Below are positions 1-6,058 of a stretch of DNA of 18,452 nucleotides, piece by piece; position 1 is the first letter of the stretch, and each line of letters opens with the position of its first letter. The DNA comes from an uncultured Bacteroidales bacterium (lineage in GTDB: Bacteria > Bacteroidota > Bacteroidia > Bacteroidales > Bacteroidaceae). The position numbers and the translations under genes were made by a program. Location: positions 1 to 18,452 of the forward strand of contig CALCHR010000181.1 of assembly GCA_937901185.1 (NCBI GenBank). The letters are read 5' to 3'. Below the pieces are notes generated by a model that was not told the DNA's origin, searched no databases, and worked only from the letters and a program-made list of their open reading frames with translations.

Positions 1-51
1 GATGGGTTCTACCATCTTGATTTTCCAGGATTCAGCAAAAGGTATTTCCAT
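1..51 (-). CDS. tnaA: Tryptophanase, N-terminal fragment (gene continues beyond left edge)
   Basis: Seventeen codons on the minus strand begin with ATG at 51 and run off the window. They read MEIPFAESWKIKMVEPI, which I recognise from memory as the conserved N-terminus of Bacteroidales tryptophanases. This is a PLP enzyme that cleaves tryptophan to indole, pyruvate and ammonia. The start lies 30 nt after the stop of the nucleotidyltransferase gene on the same strand, and I see no TAnnTTTG promoter in the gap or just upstream, so read-through from upstream is possible. No PLP-lysine or other catalytic motif is visible because only the first residues are present. Identity therefore rests on one short match and would be settled by the next few hundred bases. 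Confidence 0.6.
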   Translation of the reverse strand, partial: MEIPFAESWKIKMVEPI

Positions 52-81
52 AGTAGTATAAATTTATAGGTGAGTAAGTTG

Positions 82-1518
82 TTAGGTTTCTTTTCTCTTG
101 AGCCCCATACTTTCGGCTTTCTTGAGAATATAGGCAAGGGCGGGCTCATATTCGTTGGGCACTACGCCGTCGAGAATAGCATCTTTCAGGGAGGTCTTGA
201 GTGTGCCTATTTCTCGACAGGGAGGTAATCCGAAAATTTTCATAATCTCTTCGCCATCTACCGGTGGCTGGAAATTGCGGATGCGGTCTTTCTCTTCGAT
301 GTCGATCAGCTTTTGGCGTACGAGGGCAAAGTTGTGGAGGAAGTTGCGCTTGCGTACCTCGTTCTTGCTGGTGATGTCGGCTTCGCAGAGCTTCATAAGG
401 TCGTCGATGTCATTGCCTGCTTCAAAAAGTAGACGGCGTACGGCGCTATCGGTCACTTCGTCGTCGGCTATAGCAATGGGGCGCATGTGGAGTCCCACCA
501 GTTTTTTTACATACTTCATACGCTCATCGAGCGGGAGCTTGAGCCGACGGAAGAGGGGTTGAATCATCTTCTCGCCAAGATAGTTGTGGTTGTGGAAGGT
601 CCAACCGATGGATGCTTCCCAACGCTTGCTGCGTGGTTTCCCAATGTCGTGGAGCAATGCAGCCCAGCGTAGCCAAAGTTCGGCACCATTTACAGCTACG
701 TTGTCAAGCACCTCCAGCGTGTGGTAAAAGTTGTTTTTGTGCGCTCGTCCATTCCGGGTTTCTACATTGTCGAGGGCGGCCAACTCGGGTAGAATGAGTT
801 GCAGTAAACCGGCTCGGTGTAAATTTACAAAGCCTTTGGAAGGAGTGGGGGAGAGGATAATTTTGTTTAGCTCGTCGATGATGCGCTCGGGACTGACAAT
901 GCTGATTCTTTCTTTGTTGCGTACAAGCGCCTCAAAAGTTTCTTCGTCAATGTAGAACCCCAACTGGGTGGCGAAACGAACGCAGCGCATCATGCGTAGA
1001 GGGTCATCGCTGAATGTAATATCGGGGTCGCAAGGGGTACGAACTATGCCATCTTCTAAATCTAAAAGGCCGTCAAATGGGTCTACTAATTCTCCTAACC
1101 TGGCTTTGTTTAGGCAAACAGCAAGGGCGTTGATGGTAAAATCGCGGCGCAACTGGTCGTCTTCAAGAGTGCCATCTTCTACAATTGGTTTGCGAGAGTC
1201 GTGTGAGTAGCTTTCGCGGCGGGCACCGACAAACTCAACCTCTGTGTTGCGCCACTTCACTTGGGCTGTTCCAAAGTTTCTGAAAACAGAAAGATGACAA
1301 CCGCGTCCTATCTCTGCAGCAAAGGCTTCGGCCATTTGGATTCCGCTACCAACTACAACCACATCTATGTCGTTGGTTGGCCTATTGAGAAAAAGGTCGC
1401 GCACATATCCGCCAACCAAGTAACATTCCAGACCAAGACGGTCTGCTACGGAGGTTAGATGGGTAAATACATCGCTACTGATTTTCTTAATAATATCTTC
1501 CCTGCTGAGTTTTTGCAT
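82..1518 (-). CDS. cca: CCA tRNA nucleotidyltransferase / poly(A) polymerase family protein with HD domain
   Basis: The 478-residue protein has the class II nucleotidyltransferase head: LVGGYVRD at about residues 34-41, followed by catalytic carboxylates D50 and D52 (NDID). RRDFTINALA (about 124-133) and DDPLRMMRCVRFA (about 171-183) are the tRNA-binding/neck motifs of the CCA-adding and poly(A) polymerase superfamily. An HD phosphohydrolase domain follows, with H290-D291 in LLHDIGKP. This head-plus-HD layout is usual for Bacteroidetes proteins annotated as CCA-adding enzymes. The expected role is to add or repair the 3' CCA of tRNAs in the cytoplasm. The tRNA-His in this window does not encode its full CCA, so the activity is needed. 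It starts 30 nt after the cardiolipin synthase-like gene and probably shares its transcript. CCA addition versus poly(A) polymerase cannot be separated by eye. Confidence 0.88.
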   Translation of the reverse strand: MQKLSREDIIKKISSDVFTHLTSVADRLGLECYLVGGYVRDLFLNRPTNDIDVVVVGSGIQMAEAFAAEIGRGCHLSVFRNFGTAQVKWRNTEVEFVGARRESYSHDSRKPIVEDGTLEDDQLRRDFTINALAVCLNKARLGELVDPFDGLLDLEDGIVRTPCDPDITFSDDPLRMMRCVRFATQLGFYIDEETFEALVRNKERISIVSPERIIDELNKIILSPTPSKGFVNLHRAGLLQLILPELAALDNVETRNGRAHKNNFYHTLEVLDNVAVNGAELWLRWAALLHDIGKPRSKRWEASIGWTFHNHNYLGEKMIQPLFRRLKLPLDERMKYVKKLVGLHMRPIAIADDEVTDSAVRRLLFEAGNDIDDLMKLCEADITSKNEVRKRNFLHNFALVRQKLIDIEEKDRIRNFQPPVDGEEIMKIFGLPPCREIGTLKTSLKDAILDGVVPNEYEPALAYILKKAESMGLKRKET

Positions 1519-1548
1519 TATTTTCTAAATGGTTGAATAATACTATTC

Positions 1549-2874
1549 CTATCCTAAGAAATGTTGGTGTAGGAGGTCTTTTTGCTTTGGCTCTTCATAG
1601 ACAAATGGACTTAAGAAATGGAATAACCAGCCCTTAAACTTGCGCCAGGTTGAGAACTTCTTGTGAGTCTCCGAAGTCATTTTGAAACAGTGGAGCAACT
1701 TGTCTTGTTCAAATAAATCTTGGAGTTCTTTTGTGGTATGCTTATCGGCTACAAGAAGGTTACACTCATAGTCGTAGCGCATACTTCGACTATTCAGATT
1801 GGCCGAACCGAGATAGGAGAAAATACTGTCGACCATCATAATCTTAGTGTGGTGGAAGCCGCCCTGATATACATAAATCTTGGCACCCAACTTCATCAAC
1901 TTATTAGTGTTGTATTCTACGATGCGAGGGGTGATGGGAATATCGCTTTTCTCGGAGACCATAATCTGTACATCTACGCCACGTTTCAAGGCGCGTTTCA
2001 AGGCGCGTTTCACTTTTTTGTTCGGGGTGAAGTAGGGGTTGACAATCTGTATTTGCTTCTGTGCTTTGTCGATACACTCTACAAACGTGCGGCAGATGAT
2101 GTTGGGCTTTACATCAGGGTCTCGGTTAACGACACCCACTACTTTGTTGTTCTCGGATTTAGCACGTGGCAAGAGGGGAAAATAATCTGCGGCATCCTTT
2201 TCTCCTGGATAATACTGTGGGCCTTTTAAGTCTTGCCCGGTCACTTGATTCCAGAAGTGGATAAACACTGCTTGCAACCAGCCTACGGCATCGCCCTCAA
2301 CTCTGAGATGCATGTCCCGCCATTTGCCAAACTCGGGCTTCCCGTGGATGTAGTAGTCTGCCACGTTCATACCACCGGTGTAAGCTACAAGTCCGTCGAT
2401 GACCACAATCTTTCTGTGGTCGCGCAAGAATGCATGGTTGAGCCATGGGAATTTCACATGGTCAAACTCGTAAATTTCTATGCCGCGTTCGTGGAGCTGC
2501 TGTATGTGTATTTTCTTTAGTGGTTTGTTGTTTGAGGAGTTGCCGAAGCCGTCAAACAAAGCTCTCACTTCTACACCCTCTGCTGCTTTCTGAGCCAGTA
2601 AGGTAAATAGCTCTTCGGAGATAGAGTCGTTGCGGAAGTTAAAATATTCAAGGTGGATAGATTTACGAGCAGCTTTGACGGCCTTGAAAAGGTCTTCAAA
2701 CTTCTCTTCTCCACTAGGTAAGAGAACAATACGATTATTGTCTGAGAATTTTACATTGTATTCTCTCTCTAGAAAAGATATGATGGCAGTATCGCTGCGC
2801 TCTTGTGCCCAATCTTCTTGCACTCCGACAAAGCACAGAACGATGTATAGCCATATTCTAAAAAACTTCTTCAT
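1549..2874 (-). CDS. cls: Phospholipase D-family protein, cardiolipin synthase-like
   Basis: The 441-residue protein carries two HKD motifs, the signature of the phospholipase D superfamily: H153-x-K155-x4-D160 (DHRKIVVID) and H342-x-K344-x4-D349 (HHTKIMMVD), each followed by the usual G-(G/S)-x-N stretch. Bacterial cardiolipin synthases of this family join two phosphatidylglycerols into cardiolipin at the cytoplasmic membrane. The N-terminus is a single hydrophobic segment (about residues 5-18) after MKKFF, then WAQERS. It looks like one signal peptide or anchor rather than the two membrane helices of many ClsA proteins, so the catalytic part may be exported. A 12-bp in-frame tandem repeat (1983-2006) encodes an ALKR repeat in a basic helix before the second domain. 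It sits between kdsD (135-nt gap) and cca (30-nt gap). Substrate is inferred from the family only. Confidence 0.82.
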   Translation of the reverse strand: MKKFFRIWLYIVLCFVGVQEDWAQERSDTAIISFLEREYNVKFSDNNRIVLLPSGEEKFEDLFKAVKAARKSIHLEYFNFRNDSISEELFTLLAQKAAEGVEVRALFDGFGNSSNNKPLKKIHIQQLHERGIEIYEFDHVKFPWLNHAFLRDHRKIVVIDGLVAYTGGMNVADYYIHGKPEFGKWRDMHLRVEGDAVGWLQAVFIHFWNQVTGQDLKGPQYYPGEKDAADYFPLLPRAKSENNKVVGVVNRDPDVKPNIICRTFVECIDKAQKQIQIVNPYFTPNKKVKRALKRALKRGVDVQIMVSEKSDIPITPRIVEYNTNKLMKLGAKIYVYQGGFHHTKIMMVDSIFSYLGSANLNSRSMRYDYECNLLVADKHTTKELQDLFEQDKLLHCFKMTSETHKKFSTWRKFKGWLFHFLSPFVYEEPKQKDLLHQHFLG

Positions 2875-2892
2875 TCTTTCGTCAGTACAGAG

Positions 2893-2931
2893 AACTCCTT
2901 CTTATATTATATAAGGTGTAAGAACGGAGTT
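2893..2931. repeat. Imperfect inverted repeat in the kdsD-cls gap
   Basis: AACTCCTTCTTA (2893-2904) and TAAGAACGGAGTT (2919-2931) pair over 12 bp with one bulged C, around a 14-nt AT-rich loop. On the minus-strand transcript this hairpin lies about 20 nt before the cls start codon. It has no U-tract after it, so it does not look like a standard intrinsic terminator. It could be a processing site, an attenuating leader structure or an operator. Confidence 0.5.
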
Positions 2932-3009
2932 GTTCTTTTCTCTGAATAAATAGTCAGCGTATAGTTTTTTCTTTAGTCAGGTTCGCCTCATATGATAAGC
3001 TCAGCGGTC

Positions 3010-3960
3010 TTAGAACATTGTGCTGAATGAGTCGACAATGCCTACGAGGTGATCTTCTTCGTCTGCTACGAGCACAGAGTGGATTTTGTTTTCTTGTAGG
3101 ATACGGTCAATCTCTGTAATCTTAGTTTCCGGTGAAACAGTCTTGGGATGTACGGACATGATGTCGGCTACAGAAAGGTCGAAGAAGTTATTCTGAGATG
3201 TTTCCATAGCTCGGCGTACATCGCCGTCGGTGATGATGCCTACTATTTTGCCTTCCTTTTCTGCTACGCAAAGACCTAATCGGCCACGACTGACATGGAT
3301 AACAGCTTCTCCAAGTTTCATTTCCGGAGCAACAACGGGCAGTTCTTCTGTGCGCATCACATCTTTTGCCTTGGTCAGCAAGCGACGGCCTAAAGAACCT
3401 CCGGGGTGGAACTGAGCAAAATCTGAGGCTTTGAAGCCGCGTGCTACGATAAGTGCTCCGGCCAAAGCGTCACCCATGGCTAATGTTGCAGTTGTTGATG
3501 AAGTGGGGGCAAGTCCTAATGGACAAGCTTCGTGCGTCACTGCCACATTGAGGTGTGTCGTAGAATATTTTGCTAATAGTGAGTTGGGATTCCCGCTCAT
3601 ACCGATAACAGGGATGTTTGCTTCTGTAAGGCGAGGTAGGAAACGCAGCAACTCGTCAGTCTCTCCTGAATTGGAGATAGCCAATACTACGTCGTTCTCT
3701 GTCATCGCTCCCAAGTCGCCGTGGAAGGCGTCTAGTGGGTTGATAAAGAAGCTGGGTGTTCCGGTTGAGGAAAGAGTTGCAGCTATTTTTGCGCCGATGT
3801 GTCCGCTTTTACCAACGCCGGTCACAATCAATTTGCCACGACAGGCTAAGATGAGTTCCACTGTGCGGTCAAACTCTTCATTGATGCGAGGGATGAGGTC
3901 TAGCAGGGCTTGTGCTTCGTCGCGCAAGCATTTTATAGCGGTATCAGTCCATTTGCTCAT
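3010..3960 (-). CDS. kdsD: D-arabinose 5-phosphate isomerase (KpsF/GutQ family)
   Basis: The 316-residue protein has an N-terminal SIS sugar isomerase domain (about residues 25-180) with TGVGKSGHIGAKIAATL near 47-63 and the AISNSGET loop near 94-101. A pair of CBS domains follows in the C-terminal third. This is the full-length KdsD/KpsF/GutQ layout. The enzyme interconverts ribulose 5-phosphate and arabinose 5-phosphate, the first committed step toward Kdo. The gene lies 54 nt downstream of kdsA, which makes the next Kdo intermediate, so the pair gives a coherent Kdo module with likely co-transcription. The protein ends in FSTMF right after the second CBS domain. No separate promoter is evident. 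The start at 3960 matches the usual family N-terminus. Confidence 0.93.
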   Translation of the reverse strand: MSKWTDTAIKCLRDEAQALLDLIPRINEEFDRTVELILACRGKLIVTGVGKSGHIGAKIAATLSSTGTPSFFINPLDAFHGDLGAMTENDVVLAISNSGETDELLRFLPRLTEANIPVIGMSGNPNSLLAKYSTTHLNVAVTHEACPLGLAPTSSTTATLAMGDALAGALIVARGFKASDFAQFHPGGSLGRRLLTKAKDVMRTEELPVVAPEMKLGEAVIHVSRGRLGLCVAEKEGKIVGIITDGDVRRAMETSQNNFFDLSVADIMSVHPKTVSPETKITEIDRILQENKIHSVLVADEEDHLVGIVDSFSTMF

Positions 3961-4014
3961 ATCTATATTTTCTTAGGAAAATTGTTCTGTTGTGAAGCAG
4001 TAGGTAGCTTCTGC

Positions 4015-4767
4015 TTATAAAAGTTCGGCCATTAGAGCGCCGAGTTCATTGAGTGGTAACATGTTTGGCCCATCGCTGAGAGCAGCGTCAGGGTTGGGGT
4101 GTGTCTCAAAGAAGAAACCATTGGCGCCGAAGGCTTTGGCTGCTTTTGCCATAGCGGGAACATATTCGCGGTTGCCTCCGGTTTTACCTCCGGCGGCTCC
4201 CGGACGTTGTACGCTGTGTGTGCAGTCCATTACTACGCGAGCCACGTGTTCCTTCATCAGAGGTATATTGCGGAAGTCTACCACGAGGTTATTATAGCCA
4301 TAGATGTTTCCGCGTTCGGTGAGCCATACTTCTTTTGCACCGGTCTCCAGACATTTCTCTACGGGGAAGCGCATATCTTCGCCTGATAGGAACTGCGCCT
4401 TCTTGATATTTACGGTGCACCCGGTTTTTGCTGCGGCACAGAGTAAGTCTGTTTGACGGCAGAGGAAAGCCGGGATTTGCAATACGTCAACCACTTCGCC
4501 TACAGGGGCGGCTTGTTCGCTCTCGTGGATGTCTGTCAGAAGAGGCAGACCATATTGGCTCTTGATGTCGGCCAGCATTTGCAGACCTTTTTCAAGTCCC
4601 GGTCCGCGGAATGAACTTACGGAGGTGCGGTTGGCTTTGTCGAATGAGGCCTTGAAGTAGACTTCTACATCCAACTTGTTGCGTAACTGTACCAGCTCGG
4701 TGGCCACTTCGTTCAGAAGTTCTGCTGATTCAATAACGCAGGGGCCGGCTATAAAAATGGGTTTCAT
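4015..4767 (-). CDS. kdsA: 3-deoxy-D-manno-octulosonate 8-phosphate synthase
   Basis: The protein (250 residues) is a class I DAHP/KDO8P synthase TIM barrel. Visible family motifs include AGPCVIES near residues 7-14, KASFDKANR, SFRGPG, LLTDIHE, QIPAFLCRQTDLL, KKAQFLSGEDM and the C-terminal FFFETHPNPD. It condenses phosphoenolpyruvate with arabinose 5-phosphate to give Kdo 8-phosphate in the cytoplasm. Cysteine at position 10 (GPC) is the residue that marks the metal-dependent class; the metal-independent E. coli enzyme has asparagine there. It is first in the minus-strand cluster, directly ahead of kdsD, and has a well-formed Bacteroidetes promoter at 4792-4822. The spacing implies a leader of under 25 nt. 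The length is slightly shorter than the enterobacterial enzyme but all core motifs are present. Confidence 0.95.
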   Translation of the reverse strand: MKPIFIAGPCVIESAELLNEVATELVQLRNKLDVEVYFKASFDKANRTSVSSFRGPGLEKGLQMLADIKSQYGLPLLTDIHESEQAAPVGEVVDVLQIPAFLCRQTDLLCAAAKTGCTVNIKKAQFLSGEDMRFPVEKCLETGAKEVWLTERGNIYGYNNLVVDFRNIPLMKEHVARVVMDCTHSVQRPGAAGGKTGGNREYVPAMAKAAKAFGANGFFFETHPNPDAALSDGPNMLPLNELGALMAELL

Positions 4768-4791
4768 ATTTTTCTAGTATTTACATTGCTG

Positions 4792-4822
4792 CAAAGATAC
4801 GATAAAGCCTTAGAAGAGCAAA
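4792..4822 (-). promoter_or_regulatory. Bacteroidetes-type promoter of kdsA
   Basis: On the minus strand, TTTG (4819-4822) is followed after exactly 19 bp by TATCTTTG (4792-4799), fitting the Bacteroidetes sigma-ABfr consensus TTTG-N19/21-TAnnTTTG. It lies 25 nt before the kdsA start codon. It is the only clear promoter found for the kdsA-kdsD-cls-cca string, consistent with one operon. Confidence 0.65.
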
Positions 4823-4884
4823 GTAAATATTTCTTTTTTACCCCTAGCAGAGGAGGTCCGGACAGACTTTTTCTGAGTCTTGGC

Positions 4885-5844
4885 CTACTCGGCCCGTAGC
4901 TCTTCGATGTTGACCAGTCCGTTGACGATGGCATAGATTGTGAGGCCGGCCACAGAGTGTATGTTCAGTTTGCGGGAAATGTTCTTGCGGTGGGTCAGTA
5001 CGGTGTTGACTGAGATAAACAAGCGATCGGCTATCTCTTTGCCGGTCATGCCGCGCACCACGCAGCCCACTATTTCTTTTTCTCGCTCGGAGAGGCTTTC
5101 TTTGCTGTCGTCTTCAGCTTTGCTGCCTGGGTCGTATCCCATGCCGCCCATGGCTTCCACCTCAGCTTCTAGTCGTTGCACAGCGGGAACGAAGAGTGCA
5201 TCTTCCACTTCGCAGTGCAAGCGCAGATCGGCTTCGCAGTTGAAAATGTCGAAGAGCACGCTGCTCAGCAGGTCGGAGGAGGAACTTTCAGCGGGGTAGT
5301 ATTTGATGATGATGTTCTTCAGCTCCTGCAGTTTTTTGTCCATGCCTTCATGGCTGCGGGCAAAGCGAGCTATCTCAAAATCACCGGGGTAAATGCCGGA
5401 GAGCAACTGCTTCACGTAGGTAAAGATTTTTTTATTCTCGTGCTGCATGTGGCGGCGCACATCGCTCATATACTCATCGTAGAATTTTAAGATGAGGTAG
5501 GCCACCTGGTTCTCGGGCGAGCAGTCGAGTGCCTCAAGCAGTTTGCGACGGATGCCGGGCAGTTGGAAGTTTAAGAAGTAGTGGTGCGAGCGGCTCAGGT
5601 AGTCCACCAGTGCTGCCACGGAGACGTCGGAGTCGTCTTCGGCAAAGCTCCAACGCTTGCCGTTCATGTAGTTAGCTACGGCAAGGAATGTTCCGGTGTG
5701 TACATGGCTCTCTTCGCACACTTCGCGTACGGTCTTTTCGCCTACGCCTAAGGGTATGCCGAAACGGCACATCATCTGGAGCAGACTGGGCGAGCTGCTA
5801 ATAATCTCGCTCATTCTGTCTGAGGGGTTATATCCGCTTATCAT
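4885..5844 (-). CDS. LuxR-type transcription regulator with RIC/YtfE-like hemerythrin di-iron domain
   Basis: The protein has 319 residues in three parts. Residues about 11-60 resemble the short DUF542/ScdA-N domain of RIC proteins (FGIPLGVGEKTVREVC), but the characteristic Cys-Cys pair is replaced by Gly-Val. Residues about 80-230 resemble a hemerythrin helical bundle with H87/H88, H132, E136, H165, H210 and E214. The H-x3-E spacings (132/136, 210/214) match the six iron ligands known for E. coli YtfE. Residues about 250-319 are a GerE/LuxR DNA-binding domain (LSEREKEIVGCVV, GKEIADRLFISVNTV). The likely role is a cytoplasmic one-component regulator whose di-iron centre senses oxygen, nitric oxide or iron-cluster damage; the signal is inferred. 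It is transcribed divergently from the ResB-CcsA gene. A TATCTTTG box precedes it at 5907-5914. Domain identity is strong; the ligand and targets are unknown. Confidence 0.8.
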   Translation of the reverse strand: MISGYNPSDRMSEIISSSPSLLQMMCRFGIPLGVGEKTVREVCEESHVHTGTFLAVANYMNGKRWSFAEDDSDVSVAALVDYLSRSHHYFLNFQLPGIRRKLLEALDCSPENQVAYLILKFYDEYMSDVRRHMQHENKKIFTYVKQLLSGIYPGDFEIARFARSHEGMDKKLQELKNIIIKYYPAESSSSDLLSSVLFDIFNCEADLRLHCEVEDALFVPAVQRLEAEVEAMGGMGYDPGSKAEDDSKESLSEREKEIVGCVVRGMTGKEIADRLFISVNTVLTHRKNISRKLNIHSVAGLTIYAIVNGLVNIEELRAE

Positions 5845-5906
5845 ATTTTTAGGTAGCTCGTTCTTTTATACATAAGGCTGTGGCCTTTTGCAAGCCAACA
5901 GACAAG

Positions 5907-5914
5907 CAAAGATA
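5907..5914 (-). promoter_or_regulatory. Candidate -7 box for the hemerythrin-LuxR regulator
   Basis: The minus strand reads TATCTTTG here, a perfect TAnnTTTG box, 63 nt before the regulator start codon. No good TTTG partner exists 19-21 bp upstream, so the promoter may be weak or need an activator. Confidence 0.4.
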
Positions 5915-5989
5915 ATATTTTTTTGCCAAAGCCGGACTCACCAGTTTCGGGTATTTTTGCTCTGCGGGTGCTGCATGTGCCTTTATCCG

Positions 5990-6020
5990 TTGGCGAGATG
6001 CATAAGATTGTGTAACTTTG
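5990..6020 (+). promoter_or_regulatory. Promoter of the ResB-CcsA gene
   Basis: TTGG at 5990 and TAACTTTG at 6013-6020 are separated by about 20 bp, fitting the Bacteroidetes form. It lies inside the in-frame extension that begins at 5888 and therefore argues that translation starts at 6059, downstream of the probable transcription start near 6027. Confidence 0.5.
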
Positions 6021-6058
6021 CTACGGCTCTTTCGGGCCTATCTTTTGTATATGCTACC

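Noticed and set aside
1983..2012. 12-bp tandem repeat (GTTTCAAGGCGC, two and a half copies) inside the cls-like gene
   Set aside because: It is in frame, encodes an ordinary basic helix (KRALKRALKRG) and matches the expected family length, so it does not look like a functional repeat.
5888..6058. 57-residue upstream extension of the ResB-CcsA protein
   Set aside because: The extension contains the Bacteroidetes promoter (5990-6020) and is Cys-rich without similarity to ResB; the start at 6059 fits better.
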